Shown: positions 17,334 through 26,753, counted from the first letter of the stretch. The stretch: DNA of 64,000 nt from Candidatus Epulonipiscium fishelsonii (GCA_001983455.1 LJDB01000043.1:1-64000), one strand, 5' to 3'. The notes: a model not told the origin generated them from the letters alone. Program-made: numbers and translations.

Positions 17334-18056
17334 ATGCTTTCAACAACAGATATACAAAACAAGGAATTCAAAAAAGTAACTATAGGTGGTTACAACAAAC
17401 AAGAGGTCAATAGTTTTATAGAGGATATTTTGGAATCATATGAGGTTCTCAAACAAGAACAAGTGGAACTAAAAGACAAAGTAACTAGTTTAACTGAAAA
17501 TCTAGCTTATTATAGAGGAATGGAGTCAACCATACAAAACGCATTAATTTTAGCTGAAAAAACTGCCCAAGATACAAAAACTTTGGCGTATGAAAAAGCA
17601 GAACAAATTAAACAAGTTGCTGAAACACGTGCTGAAAATATGATTGATGATGCAAAGCAAGAAGTTTACCACATGGTTCTTAAAATGGATGAGCTAAAAC
17701 AATGTTATTCAAATTCAAAAGCACAAATTAAACAAGTTTTACACTCACAATTAGAAATGATTGATAAACAAGTTATTACTGAGCTAGATCGTGATGCAGC
17801 AACTCAAAATAAAATAGCTGAAGAACATACTCCAACTGAAAATATAGAAATGGAAGAAGTAGCTGCTAATGAAATAATAGAGAAAGAACCAATTATTGAA
17901 GAAGTAGCAATTGAAGAACCAATTGAAGAAATAGAAGTATACGAAATAGATGAACCAGAAAAGGTTGAAGACGAAGTAGATTTGGATGACATTATTAAAA
18001 ACAATAGTAATCATGCAAATTTTAGCGTAACTATAGAAGAAGAAAAAGCTGTATAA
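17334..18056 (+). CDS. divIVA: DivIVA-domain cell-pole/division protein
   Basis: 240 residues, ATG 17334 after GGAGGG. The N-terminal membrane-curvature domain reads FKKVTIGGYNKQEVNSFIED; long coiled coils fill residues about 30-160. The last 75 residues are an unusually acidic repeat-rich tail (EEVAIEEPIEEIEVYEIDEP) that is longer than in Bacillus DivIVA. It scaffolds division or polar proteins. A terminator hairpin follows at once, separating it from lspA. Confidence 0.9.
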   Translation: MLSTTDIQNKEFKKVTIGGYNKQEVNSFIEDILESYEVLKQEQVELKDKVTSLTENLAYYRGMESTIQNALILAEKTAQDTKTLAYEKAEQIKQVAETRAENMIDDAKQEVYHMVLKMDELKQCYSNSKAQIKQVLHSQLEMIDKQVITELDRDAATQNKIAEEHTPTENIEMEEVAANEIIEKEPIIEEVAIEEPIEEIEVYEIDEPEKVEDEVDLDDIIKNNSNHANFSVTIEEEKAV

Positions 18057-18082
18057 GCTAATATTTGAAAATTTATAGAAAA

Positions 18083-18124
18083 CATCTCTTCAGGGTTAAA
18101 TCAAAGAAGAGATGCTTTTTTATT
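18083..18124 (+). terminator. Terminator between divIVA and lspA
   Basis: CATCTCTTC (18083-18091) pairs perfectly with GAAGAGATG (18106-18114), followed by CTTTTTTT. It lies directly before the lspA ribosome site, so some read-through or an unseen promoter must feed lspA. Confidence 0.85.
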
Positions 18125-18148
18125 ATCATTTTAAAGGAGCAAACACAA

Positions 18149-18616
18149 ATGCAAATGATAGGTATAATTTTTATAGTGTCTTTTTTAGTAATTGTAGACC
18201 AGATAGTAAAATATTGGACTGTTAGTACATTAAAAGTAAATGGGCCAATTGAAGTATGGCCAGATGTTTTTCATTTAACTTATGTTGAAAACAGAGGGGC
18301 TGCCTTTGGAATGTTACAAAATAGGCAGTGGTTTTTTGTTATAATTACAGTTATTGTTTTAATAGCTATAATTATATATTGGAGACATATACCAAATGAT
18401 AAAATTGGAAAATGGACTAAAATAGCGTTGCTGTTTACTATAAGTGGAGCAATTGGAAACTTAATTGACAGATTGAGATTGGAATTCGTTGTAGATATGT
18501 TTTATTTTAAACTTATAGACTTTCCAGTATTTAATGTAGCCGATATTTGTGTTGTAACAGGTACAATACTATTAATTCCTCTAATGCTATTAAGTGAGGA
18601 TAAAAAAAGTGAGTAG
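18149..18616 (+). CDS. lspA: Lipoprotein signal peptidase (signal peptidase II)
   Basis: 155 residues from ATG 18149, nine bases after GGAG; the longer frame from 18065 runs through the terminator hairpin and is not real. The conserved blocks are VDQIVKYW, ENRGAAFGM, GAIGNLIDRLRLEFVVDM and FPVFNVADICV; the two catalytic aspartates are in NLIDR and NVAD. Four membrane helices. It cleaves the signal of prolipoproteins after lipidation, such as the hydrolase lipoprotein at 2337. It ends inside the rluD start region. Confidence 0.96.
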   Translation: MQMIGIIFIVSFLVIVDQIVKYWTVSTLKVNGPIEVWPDVFHLTYVENRGAAFGMLQNRQWFFVIITVIVLIAIIIYWRHIPNDKIGKWTKIALLFTISGAIGNLIDRLRLEFVVDMFYFKLIDFPVFNVADICVVTGTILLIPLMLLSEDKKSE

Positions 18617-19523
18617 ATTGTTAAACATACAAATTTTGGAAAAATATAGTGGAAGAATAGACAAGGTATTAAGTGAAATTTATCCTGAATTCACTAGATC
18701 TTTTATACAAAAACAGATTGAAGATAATAATTTAAAAGTAAACGGAAAAATTATACCAGCTAAATATAAAGTTAAACTAAATGATATGATTGAATTTAGT
18801 ATTCCTGCTCCAAAACAGATTGAAACGTTGGCACAAAATATTTCTATTGATATTGTTTATGAAGATATGGACATAGTTATAGTAAACAAGTCTCAGGGGA
18901 TGGTTGTGCACCCTTCTGCTGGGCATGATGATGGAACACTAGTAAATGCGTTGTTACATCACTGCAAAGGAAATCTCTCAGGAATTAATGGTGAAATTAG
19001 ACCAGGGATAGTCCATAGAATAGACAAAGATACTTCTGGCTTACTTATGGTAGCTAAAAATGATAGAGCACATTTATATTTATCTAATCTATTAAAAGAA
19101 CATAATATAGTAAGAAAATATCATGCTATTGTTTATGGAGTTATAAAAGATGATACGGGAGTGATTGAGAAGCCTATTCAAAGATGTCAACAAGACAGAA
19201 AAAAGATGGGAATATCAGAGACAGGAAGATTTGCAAAGACAGAGTATAAAGTTTTAGACCGATTTAGAGATACTACTTATGTAGAACTAACCTTATTTAC
19301 AGGAAGAACTCACCAGATTAGAGTGCATATGACTAGTATAGGACACCCCTTAGTTGGCGACCCTGTGTATGGACGAAAAAAACATTTGTTTGGTCTAGAT
19401 AAACAGACTTTACATGCTAAAGTTTTAGGATTTACACATCCGTCTACTTTAGAAGATATGTATTTTGAAAATGAACTGCCTGTATATTTTAAAAATATCA
19501 TTGACAAATTAAAAAATATGTAG
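18609..19523 (+). CDS. rluD: RluD-family pseudouridine synthase
   Basis: 304 residues from GTG 18609, eight bases after GAGGA; the GTG at 18594 has no ribosome site. An N-terminal S4 domain (RIDKVLSEIYPEFTRSFIQK) is followed by the catalytic RluA-type domain with the HRIDKDTSGLLMVAK block, which contains the catalytic Asp, and FTGRTHQIRVHM. It modifies uridines in large-subunit rRNA. It overlaps lspA by eight bases, the usual lspA-rluD coupling. The promoter of the pyrimidine unit lies in its last codons. Confidence 0.93.
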   Translation: MSRLLNIQILEKYSGRIDKVLSEIYPEFTRSFIQKQIEDNNLKVNGKIIPAKYKVKLNDMIEFSIPAPKQIETLAQNISIDIVYEDMDIVIVNKSQGMVVHPSAGHDDGTLVNALLHHCKGNLSGINGEIRPGIVHRIDKDTSGLLMVAKNDRAHLYLSNLLKEHNIVRKYHAIVYGVIKDDTGVIEKPIQRCQQDRKKMGISETGRFAKTEYKVLDRFRDTTYVELTLFTGRTHQIRVHMTSIGHPLVGDPVYGRKKHLFGLDKQTLHAKVLGFTHPSTLEDMYFENELPVYFKNIIDKLKNM

Positions 19524-19529
19524 TATCAT
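19501..19529 (+). promoter_or_regulatory. Promoter of the pyrR-uraA unit
   Basis: TTGACA at 19501-19506 is exactly 17 bp from TATCAT at 19524-19529. It overlaps the last eight codons of rluD, and the transcript would begin about ten bases before the PyrR-binding hairpin. Confidence 0.75.
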
Positions 19530-19545
19530 TCAAATTGATAAAAAA

Positions 19546-19690
19546 ATCCTTTAAGATGGTCCGAGAGGCTGACAAGGATATGCATATAATATATAGCTTT
19601 TTTGCTATTATTATCTAACATAAATGTATTTTATTTATGTGTATATTCTTAATTGCTTCTTGCGATATTGTAAGAAGCTTTTTTTATGTG
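19546..19690 (+). promoter_or_regulatory. PyrR-responsive attenuator leader
   Basis: ATCCTT (19546-19551) pairs with AAGGAT (19574-19579) around a loop carrying GTCCGAGAGGCTG, the consensus PyrR-binding hairpin. Downstream, GCTTCTT (19655-19661) and AAGAAGC (19672-19678) form a terminator with a T7 tail. With UMP or UTP bound, PyrR would hold the first hairpin so that the terminator forms. Confidence 0.9.
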
Positions 19691-19753
19691 TTGCAATCTA
19701 TAGGAACCTTTTACAAATAAATTTAAAATAATGAATGAAGGAGGACATTAAGA

Positions 19754-20284
19754 TTGAAAATTTTGCTTGATGAAATAGCAATGAACAGGGCACTAACTCG
19801 TATTTCACATGAAATACTAGAATCAAACAAAGGTGCTGAAAATATCGTTTTAATTGGAATTGAAACAAGAGGGGTACCACTAGCAATTAAACTTGCTGAA
19901 AAAATTAAGATGATTGAAAATTTTGAAGTACCTGTAGAAAAAGTCAATATTACGTATTATAGAGATGATTTGGTTAAGAAATCAGAAAACCCTATTAAAG
20001 GAGAAATACATTTAGAAGTTGATATAAACAATAAAAAAGTAATCCTAGTAGATGATGTTATATTTACGGGGAGAACTGTAAGAGCTGCTATGGATGCAGT
20101 AATGGATTTTGGAAGACCAAGTTGTATACAACTTGCAACATTAATTGATAGAGGACACAGAGAATTACCTATTAGACCAGACTATATAGGTAAAAATATA
20201 CCTACTTCCAAAACAGCAATTGTTCATGTACAAGTGCAAAGTATAGATAAAGTTAATCAAGTGGTATTAGAAACAAAGTATTGA
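19754..20284 (+). CDS. pyrR: Bifunctional pyr operon RNA-binding regulator / uracil phosphoribosyltransferase PyrR
   Basis: 176 residues, TTG start at 19754 nine bases after AAGGAGG. The PRPP-binding signature is [17 protein letters not shown], and the [11 protein letters not shown] and [20 protein letters not shown] segments are those of PyrR. It binds the leader hairpin upstream and terminates transcription when pyrimidines are plentiful, so this gene is autoregulated. Normal length. Confidence 0.96.
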   Translation: MKILLDEIAMNRALTRISHEILESNKGAENIVLIGIETRGVPLAIKLAEKIKMIENFEVPVEKVNITYYRDDLVKKSENPIKGEIHLEVDINNKKVILVDDVIFTGRTVRAAMDAVMDFGRPSCIQLATLIDRGHRELPIRPDYIGKNIPTSKTAIVHVQVQSIDKVNQVVLETKY

Positions 20285-20312
20285 GTAAGAGAGAACAAAT
20301 ATTCTCTCTTAC
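20285..20312. other. Perfect 11-bp hairpin between pyrR and uraA
   Basis: GTAAGAGAGAA (20285-20295) and TTCTCTCTTAC (20302-20312) around CAAATA. There is no T-run, so it is more likely an mRNA processing or stability element than a terminator. Confidence 0.6.
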
Positions 20313-20326
20313 TATAGGAGGTTAAT

Positions 20327-21547
20327 ATGAATATAGGAAAAAAAACTATTTTGGGACTTCAACATGTCTTGGCAATGTTTGGAGCAACTGTACTAGTGCC
20401 AATTTTAACGGGATTAAACCCAGGCATAGCAATACTTTCAGCAGGGTTGGGAACACTAGTTTTTCATGCAGTTACAAAAGGAATTGTACCAGTATTCCTC
20501 GGTTCGAGTTTTGCATTTATCAGTGCAATATCTTTAATTTTAAGTCAATTTGGAATTGGAGCAGTTAAAACAGGAATTTTAGCAACAGGAATAGTCTATA
20601 TTATTATGGCAGCCATTATACAAAAAGTTGGAGTGGATATTGTTAAGTCGTTTTTTCCACCAATTGTAGTAGGACCAATAATTATGGTTATAGGTTTAAG
20701 GCTCAGCCCAACAGCAATTGACATGTTAAGAGTAGATGGTTTAATTGATATTAAAAATGCATTTATAGCAACGGTAGTAGTTATGACCGTAATGATAATA
20801 TCTATTTTTGCAAAAGGATTTTTTAAGATGGTACCAATATTAATAGCAGTAATAGTAGGATACATATTAGCATACATTATGGGAATGATAGACACAGAAA
20901 TTGTAAGAGAAGCAAGCTGGATTGGGTTTTCACAAGACGCATGGAAACATATTACAGCCTTACCAGACTTCTCATCAGCAGGACTTACTGCAATTATAGC
21001 AATAGCTCCAATTGCCTTAGTAGTATTTATTGAGCATATAGGGGATATTACAACAAATGGAGCAGTTGTAGGAAAAAACTTTTTTGAAGACCCTGGAATT
21101 CATAGAACAATGGTAGGCGATGGATTAGCAACAATGGTAGCAGGACTTTTGGGAGGCCCTGCTAATACAACATATGGAGAAAATACAGGTGTTCTTGCTG
21201 TAACAAAAGCTTATGATCCATCAATTATAAGAATAGCCGCTTGCTTTGCAATTATACTAAGTATATGTGGCAAATTTACAGCTATGGTTCAGATTATTCC
21301 TTCAGCTGTTATGGGTGGAATTAGTATTGTATTATTTGGAATGATAGCCGCAGTTGGTGTAAGAACTCTTGTTGAAGAACACCTAGACTTTACAAATAGT
21401 AGAAACTTACTTATAGCAGCAATTATATTTGTTATAGGGATAGGAATTGCTGATGTACCAATTGTTGGTACTGTAACAATTTCAGGGTTAGCACTAGCAG
21501 CATTGTTCGGAGTAATATTGAATAAATTATTGCCTGAAAATATATAA
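20327..21547 (+). CDS. uraA: Uracil permease (NCS2 family)
   Basis: 406 residues, a full-length nucleobase:cation symporter with about 14 membrane segments. GLQHVLAMFGATVLVPILTG is the family opening, and GGPANTTYGENTGVLA is the substrate-site signature. It imports uracil, which PyrR/UPRT-type enzymes salvage. It is cotranscribed with pyrR and therefore under the same attenuator; no second PyrR site is seen in front of it. Confidence 0.94.
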   Translation: MNIGKKTILGLQHVLAMFGATVLVPILTGLNPGIAILSAGLGTLVFHAVTKGIVPVFLGSSFAFISAISLILSQFGIGAVKTGILATGIVYIIMAAIIQKVGVDIVKSFFPPIVVGPIIMVIGLRLSPTAIDMLRVDGLIDIKNAFIATVVVMTVMIISIFAKGFFKMVPILIAVIVGYILAYIMGMIDTEIVREASWIGFSQDAWKHITALPDFSSAGLTAIIAIAPIALVVFIEHIGDITTNGAVVGKNFFEDPGIHRTMVGDGLATMVAGLLGGPANTTYGENTGVLAVTKAYDPSIIRIAACFAIILSICGKFTAMVQIIPSAVMGGISIVLFGMIAAVGVRTLVEEHLDFTNSRNLLIAAIIFVIGIGIADVPIVGTVTISGLALAALFGVILNKLLPENI

Positions 21548-21575
21548 GAAACAATAAAATAATAACGTATAAGAA

Positions 21576-21619
21576 AAAACCTTACCAGTATCAGAAGATA
21601 CTAGTAAGGTTTTTTTTCA
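21576..21619. terminator. Bidirectional terminator between uraA and the HD-GYP gene
   Basis: AACCTTACCAGTATC and GATACTAGTAAGGTT form a 15-bp stem with one mismatch. It runs into T8 on the plus strand and T6 on the minus strand, serving both converging genes. Confidence 0.9.
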
Positions 21620-21658
21620 TTAAATCATAATGCATTTCGATTTAATACAATATTTATA

Positions 21659-22702
21659 TTAGTCTACATAATAAACAATTTTCTTTAAATCTATATCTGG
21701 AGTTTCTTCTAATATTATAGTTTCACCAAATTTATATTTTTGACTTGAGGGTTTTACCACTTTAAAATGAGGAATCCAAAAATTATTTTCTACACTTGTA
21801 GTAGTTACAACTATATCATTTGTAGACAGTTGAAATAGAGTATCTAGTGGAAAAAAATAACTGTTCGCAAATAATAAGTCTAATATTTTTTTATCAAACA
21901 TCTTAAATGCATCTGCATAAAACTTGGATAAATCATTTCTAAAATTACTCACATCTGTTAAGCTCTCTCTAAATGCAAAAAAACTATCCACAATAGCAAT
22001 AATTTTAGCAAATTCACAAATTTCATGCTCTTTTAAATTACTAGGAGATCCTTCACCATTGATTAATTCGTGATGTTGTTTTATTGCCTCCATAATCTCT
22101 ATATCATTAAAATTTTTAGAGCTTAAAAATTGGCAAGTTGCTACTGGATGAAGATGTATTTTGTTAATTTCTTTTTCAAATATGGGAAAATCTAAACTTA
22201 TGTCACGTAAAAATGTAGCAACAAAAAGTTTTGTCAGTTTTTCAAGACCATATCCACAATAAGATCCAAGTATTGCACAAATCATTGGAATATGAACATT
22301 TTTTCCAAAATATGCATTGCCAAACATATTTTCGGGGAAATATCTAATTTTTAATTTAGACCTAAAAATTAGATGTAACCTTATTGCCTTTTCAGCAAGC
22401 TTATATAATTCATTAAAATCATTTTCTTCAAAGTGGTGTTCCTTAATTTTAAGAGTAATATTTTGAAAACTACTAACAAAACCACCTATAACCTTTTGAT
22501 CTGTTGTAGGAAAAAAAGTATCATCTGTAAAGCTATATTCATCTGATATGTATACTTGTTTAACGTTTATCTTTTGCAGTGTTTCTATCATTTGTAAATT
22601 TACTAAGGTTCCATTTTCATAGATAACGCTTCCATCTCCCATAAAAATGTCAATACTTAACTTGCTATCCATTTTTAAATTTTCAACTGGTACTAATCTC
22701 AT
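21659..22702 (-). CDS. Degenerate HD-GYP domain protein
   Basis: 347 residues. An N-terminal 90-residue region opens MRLVPVENLKMDSKLSIDIF, the usual start of clostridial HD-GYP proteins. The HD core is recognisable but damaged: LFVATFLRDISL stands where LLHDIGK is expected (the metal-binding His is Arg), HPVATCQFL keeps the HP pair, HHELINGEGSPSNLKEHEI has Ser in place of the Tyr of GYP, and AIVDSFFA keeps its Asp. Active HD-GYP enzymes hydrolyse cyclic di-GMP. Loss of the HD His suggests a binding or sensing role without catalysis. Monocistronic, with its own promoter. Confidence 0.75.
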   Translation of the reverse strand: MRLVPVENLKMDSKLSIDIFMGDGSVIYENGTLVNLQMIETLQKINVKQVYISDEYSFTDDTFFPTTDQKVIGGFVSSFQNITLKIKEHHFEENDFNELYKLAEKAIRLHLIFRSKLKIRYFPENMFGNAYFGKNVHIPMICAILGSYCGYGLEKLTKLFVATFLRDISLDFPIFEKEINKIHLHPVATCQFLSSKNFNDIEIMEAIKQHHELINGEGSPSNLKEHEICEFAKIIAIVDSFFAFRESLTDVSNFRNDLSKFYADAFKMFDKKILDLLFANSYFFPLDTLFQLSTNDIVVTTTSVENNFWIPHFKVVKPSSQKYKFGETIILEETPDIDLKKIVYYVD

Positions 22703-22738
22703 ATCACAACTCCTATAAAACTTTAAATGATTACTTAA

Positions 22739-22767
22739 ATTTTAACATACTAGAAAAAACTTGTCAA
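22739..22767 (-). promoter_or_regulatory. Promoter of the HD-GYP-like gene
   Basis: On the minus strand TTGACA (22767-22762) is 17 bp from TAAAAT (22744-22739), 37 bp before the ATG; AGGAG lies seven bases before the start. Confidence 0.7.
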
Positions 22768-22861
22768 TTAATAATATTATGATATGGCAATATTATTTGA
22801 ATAGTGATAAAATGTAAGAAGACTTATTAAAAATACAAATATAAAAAGGAATGGTGAAAGA

Positions 22862-23629
22862 ATGAAACTAGAAGTTATTGCTGTTGGAAATGAAGTTGTT
22901 TTTGGCCACACCATAAATACGAATGCAAGTTTAATTTCAAAAAAATTAGATGAATTAGGCATTGAGCCTTGTTATCATGTGGCGGTTAGAGATAGAGAGG
23001 AAGATATTAAACAAGTTTTAGAGATTGCCTTAAATAGAGCAGATGTAATTATATTTTGTGGAGGACTTGGTCCAACAAAAGATGATTTAACAAAAGAAGC
23101 TGTGTGTAAATTTTTAAATAAGCCACTATTGCTAAATGAAGAAGCCTTTAATAACCTTAAGGCACTTTTTAGAAAATTTGGCAAAGATATGTCTGAAAAC
23201 AATGTTAAGCAAGCTATGTTTCCTGTGGACTGTTGTATATTGAAAAACGACCATGGAACTGCCCCTGGTTGTCTGTTTAATTTAGATAATAATAAATATG
23301 TTGCATTATTACCTGGTCCTCCAAAAGAGGTTGGGCCTATGATGGACATTTTAATCAATGATCACTTTGCCAGTTTAAAAACACATATATATATCACAGA
23401 AGAAATAAATGTAAGAGGTATAGGGGAAAGTTCTATTGAAGCGGAAAATAGTGACTTATTTGGAGTTTTTGATGATGTTGAGTGTGCAACTTATATTGCT
23501 CAAGATTATATTGTTATAAGGATAAAAGCAAGAGGAGTTACTAAGGAAGACGCTCAAGATAAATTAAATTATTATAAATTTAAATTTATTGAAAGATTAA
23601 ATGCCTACATTATTGGCTATAATTCTTAA
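22862..23629 (+). CDS. cinA: CinA-type molybdopterin-binding domain protein, lacking the C-terminal amidase domain
   Basis: 255 residues. The molybdopterin-binding/COG1058 domain is clear (IAVGNEVVFGHTINTNA, IIFCGGLGPTKDDLTKEAV, LLPGPPKEV), followed by the KH-like segment. Full CinA proteins are about 410 residues and end in an NMN-deamidase (PncC) domain; here the frame stops after the KH part and only 101 bases separate it from recA, so the second domain is absent, not frameshifted. Family members of this type have ADP-ribose pyrophosphatase activity. The cinA-recA order is conserved in Firmicutes. Confidence 0.85.
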   Translation: MKLEVIAVGNEVVFGHTINTNASLISKKLDELGIEPCYHVAVRDREEDIKQVLEIALNRADVIIFCGGLGPTKDDLTKEAVCKFLNKPLLLNEEAFNNLKALFRKFGKDMSENNVKQAMFPVDCCILKNDHGTAPGCLFNLDNNKYVALLPGPPKEVGPMMDILINDHFASLKTHIYITEEINVRGIGESSIEAENSDLFGVFDDVECATYIAQDYIVIRIKARGVTKEDAQDKLNYYKFKFIERLNAYIIGYNS

Positions 23630-23647
23630 AAATGATTTTATATGTTA

Positions 23648-23699
23648 GGGCGGACAAAGTTCGCCCGTATAATTTATGAGAAGGCAAACAAAGTTTGTC
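23648..23699. repeat. Two tandem short hairpins upstream of recA
   Basis: GGGCGGACAAAGTTCGCCC (23648-23666) and GGCAAACAAAGTTTGTC (23683-23699) share the core AC-AAA-GT and lie 34 bp apart. They belong to a loose family of hairpins in this window (see findings). Confidence 0.5.
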
Positions 23700-23730
23700 T
23701 GTATGTAGTAGATAATGAGGTGTTTTAAGA

Positions 23731-24735
23731 ATGAATGATGATGTACAAAAAGCGTTAGGTTCAGCAGTTGCTCAAATAGAAAAACAATTTGGAAAAGGTT
23801 CCATTATGAAACTTGGAGATGCAGTTGACACTAATATATCAATATTTCCAACTGGTTCACTAAGTCTTGATATTGCTTTGGGAGCAGGTGGTATGCCACG
23901 TGGAAGAATAATAGAAGTTTTCGGACCAGAATCTTCAGGTAAAACCACTATAACATTGCATATGATAGCCGAAGTACAAAAAATGGGTGGCATTGCAACG
24001 TTTATAGATGCAGAACATGCACTAGATCCAGCTTATGCAAAAAAGCTAGGTGTAAACATCGATGAATTATATATTTCACAGCCTGATAATGGTGAACAGG
24101 GACTAGAGATAGCTGAAACAATGGTGCGTTCGGGTGCGGTTGATATTGTTGTTATTGACTCTGTTGCAGCACTTGTTCCACGTGCGGAAATTGAAGGAGA
24201 TATGGGAGACTCTCATGTTGGTCTTCAAGCAAGACTTATGTCACAAGCTTTAAGAAAATTAACAGCAGTTGTAAATAAATCTAAATGTACAGTTATATTT
24301 ATTAATCAATTACGTGAAAAAGTAGGAGTTATGTTTGGCAGTCCAGAAACTACTCCTGGAGGAAGAGCATTAAAATTTTATTCATCAATAAGATTAGATA
24401 TAAGAAAAATAGAAAGTTTAAAGCAAAATAATGAATTTACAGGAAATCGTACACGTGTAAAAGTTGTAAAAAACAAAATTGCACCTCCTTTTCAACAAGC
24501 AGAATTTGATATTATGTATGGAGAAGGTATTTCAAAAGAAGGCGATGTTTTGGATTTGTCATCAAATTGTAATATAGTAAATAAAAGTGGCGCATGGTAT
24601 TCTTATAATGATGTAAAACTTGGGCAAGGGCGTGAAAATGTAAAACTATATTTAAAAGAAAACCCAGAATTATTAACGGAAATAGAGTTAGCTGTAAGAA
24701 AATATTTTAATTTAGAAGACGAAATTGAAGAATAA
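23731..24735 (+). CDS. recA: Recombinase RecA
   Basis: 334 residues. Walker A is GPESSGKTT, Walker [12 protein letters not shown], and the L2 loop contains [19 protein letters not shown]. It promotes strand exchange in recombinational repair and triggers LexA cleavage. Start ATG 23731 with GAGGTG nine bases upstream. The C-terminal acidic tail is short (LEDEIEE). recX is not next to it. A hairpin terminator follows. Confidence 0.98.
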   Translation: MNDDVQKALGSAVAQIEKQFGKGSIMKLGDAVDTNISIFPTGSLSLDIALGAGGMPRGRIIEVFGPESSGKTTITLHMIAEVQKMGGIATFIDAEHALDPAYAKKLGVNIDELYISQPDNGEQGLEIAETMVRSGAVDIVVIDSVAALVPRAEIEGDMGDSHVGLQARLMSQALRKLTAVVNKSKCTVIFINQLREKVGVMFGSPETTPGGRALKFYSSIRLDIRKIESLKQNNEFTGNRTRVKVVKNKIAPPFQQAEFDIMYGEGISKEGDVLDLSSNCNIVNKSGAWYSYNDVKLGQGRENVKLYLKENPELLTEIELAVRKYFNLEDEIEE

Positions 24736-24746
24736 TTTTAGGGGAT

Positions 24747-24776
24747 GAGGTTCTATAAAATCAGAGCCTCTTTTCT
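24747..24776 (+). terminator. Terminator after recA
   Basis: GAGGTTCT pairs with AGAGCCTC (one G-T pair), followed by TTTTCTTA. Confidence 0.75.
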
Positions 24777-24879
24777 TATTTATCTTGCATATATTTATGC
24801 GATGCGATATACTTGATAGTGGCATTAAGAAAAAATTTTAACAATTTTATATATAATGCAGTGACGATTTTAATAGGAG

Positions 24880-26424
24880 GTGACAGTTATAGTAATAGAA
24901 GCTTTAACGATAATGGTTAGTTTGGCAAGTGGGTATTTCATAGGAAATCATGCTAGAAAAAGCTTTCTAGAAGAAAAGCTAGGGATTTCTGAAGAAAAAT
25001 CACGGCAAATAATAGATGGCGCTATAAAAACAGCAGAAGCACAAAAGCGAGAAATATTGTTGGAGGCCAAGGAAGAAAGTATTAAACTAAAAAATGAAGC
25101 TGAACGTGAAGTAAAAGAGAGACGCTCAGAATTACAACAACTAGAAAGGCGATTGCTGAATAAAGAAGAAATACTTGATAAAAGAAATGAACTTATTGAG
25201 CAAAAAGAGCAACAAACTCAGGAAAAGCTGGATAGAGTTGAAAAAACAAAAGCTACTTTAGAAATAATGGAACAAGAAAAAACACTGGAACTAGAAAAAG
25301 TGGCTGGGCTTACAGCAGAAGAAGCAAAACAATATCTTTTGAATACCATTGAATCAGAGTTAAAACATGAGTCTGCTATGTTAATTAAAAATATAGAAAC
25401 ACAGACAAAAATGGATGCAGATAAAAAAGCTTTAGATATTTTAACCAATGCTATTCAAAAATGTGCATCGGACCATGTAGTTGATACCACTGTTTCTGTT
25501 GTAGTTCTTCCAAATGATGAAATGAAAGGTCGGATTATTGGCCGTGAAGGCAGAAATATAAGGACTTTAGAAACTTTGACAGGGGTAGACTTAATCATTG
25601 ATGATACGCCAGAAGCGGTAATTCTGTCTGGGTTTGACCCAATAAGAAGAGAGATTGCTCGGATTGCACTGGAAAAACTTATTATTGATGGAAGAATTCA
25701 TCCAGCTCGGATTGAAGAGATGGTAGAAAAGGCAACCAAAGAGATTGAAGTATTGATGAGAGAAGAAGGTGAAGCTGCTACTTTTGAAACAGGAGTGCAT
25801 GGCTTACATTTAGAAATTATTAGGTTGCTTGGAAAAATGAAGTATAGGACCAGTTATGGCCAAAATGTATTGCGGCATTCCATCGAAGTTGCAAACTTGG
25901 CTGGGATTATTGCAGGTGAATTGGGATTGGATGTTCGTTTAGCTAAACGAGCTGGGTTGTTGCATGATATTGGAAAATCTATTGACTATGAACAAGAAGG
26001 TTCCCATGTAACAATTGGAGCGGACATTTGTAGAAAGTATGGAGAAAATAACGTTGTTATAAATGCAGTTGAATCCCATCATGGTGATGTGGAACCAACA
26101 TCTGCAATTTCAGTTATTGTTCAAGCAGCAGATACTATTTCAGCTGCAAGACCAGGGGCAAGACGTGAGACACTAGAAACATATATTAAAAGGCTTCAAA
26201 AACTTGAAGAAATAGCAACTTCATTTGAAGGGATTGAAAAATCATTTGCAATTCAAGCTGGACGGGAAGTCAGGATTATGGTTGTTCCAGATCAAGTGGA
26301 TGATGATGGACTGGTCTTATTAGCAAGAGATATTACTAAGAAAATTGAAAAAGAACTTGAATACCCTGGACAAATTAAAGTTAATATTGTGAGAGAAACA
26401 AGAGCTATCGAATATGCTAAATAG
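24880..26424 (+). CDS. rny: Ribonuclease Y
   Basis: About 510 residues. An N-terminal membrane helix, a long charged coiled coil (residues 30-190), a KH domain ([17 protein letters not shown]) and an HD domain ([23 protein letters not shown]) give the RNase Y order. It is the membrane-bound endonuclease that starts mRNA decay in many Firmicutes. The start is uncertain: the only in-frame GTG (24880) overlaps the perfect AGGAGG (24875-24880), while the next ATG (24913) would cut away half the membrane helix. An ATA at 24889, eight bases after AGGAGG, has the right spacing and would keep the helix. Confidence 0.95.
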   Translation: MTVIVIEALTIMVSLASGYFIGNHARKSFLEEKLGISEEKSRQIIDGAIKTAEAQKREILLEAKEESIKLKNEAEREVKERRSELQQLERRLLNKEEILDKRNELIEQKEQQTQEKLDRVEKTKATLEIMEQEKTLELEKVAGLTAEEAKQYLLNTIESELKHESAMLIKNIETQTKMDADKKALDILTNAIQKCASDHVVDTTVSVVVLPNDEMKGRIIGREGRNIRTLETLTGVDLIIDDTPEAVILSGFDPIRREIARIALEKLIIDGRIHPARIEEMVEKATKEIEVLMREEGEAATFETGVHGLHLEIIRLLGKMKYRTSYGQNVLRHSIEVANLAGIIAGELGLDVRLAKRAGLLHDIGKSIDYEQEGSHVTIGADICRKYGENNVVINAVESHHGDVEPTSAISVIVQAADTISAARPGARRETLETYIKRLQKLEEIATSFEGIEKSFAIQAGREVRIMVVPDQVDDDGLVLLARDITKKIEKELEYPGQIKVNIVRETRAIEYAK

Positions 26425-26753
26425 TTCAACAACAGATAAGTAGCTATATTTAGTAGTGTCACTATCATATGTATGGTGGATAAACATTGTTCGTCACTAT
26501 AATAACACATATAAATTTTAGATAAGTAGTAAGGTTTAAAAGCCAGAGCCTTACTTATCTATACTCGTCTGCACTAGTTACGAACACTGTTTGTTACCAC
26601 AAAGGCATATAATTTCTATGTAACGTCTCTATAAATATAGTAAACATACTTTAATTTTTGTAGGAGCATTAAGTAACTACATACTAGAATAGTACTATTA
26701 AATATAAGTGCGATTACTATACTAAAAAAAATACTCTGAAAGAAGGTCTTACT
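26425..26753. other. Gap between rny and aminotransferase with several hairpins
   Basis: No gene is seen. AGATAAGTAGTAAGG (from 26519) pairs with CCTTACTTATCT (to 26562) with a small bulge and no T-run. Imperfect short hairpins lie at 26476-26496 (ATAAACATTGTTCG core) and 26577-26597 (CGAACACTGTTTG core). No convincing SigA promoter for the aminotransferase was found. Confidence 0.5.

Noticed and set aside
18065-18148. N-terminal extension of LspA
   Set aside because: These codons run through the divIVA terminator hairpin; the ATG at 18149 has the ribosome site and begins the first membrane helix.
20495-20520. tRNA-like GGTTCGAGTTT
   Set aside because: It lies inside uraA and has no matching acceptor or anticodon arms; no tRNA or rRNA gene was found in the window.
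23648-23699. LexA/SOS box upstream of recA
   Set aside because: The inverted repeats have a three-base centre (GAC-AAA-GTTC), not the four-base centre of GAAC-N4-GTTC boxes, and similar hairpins lie at genes unrelated to SOS.
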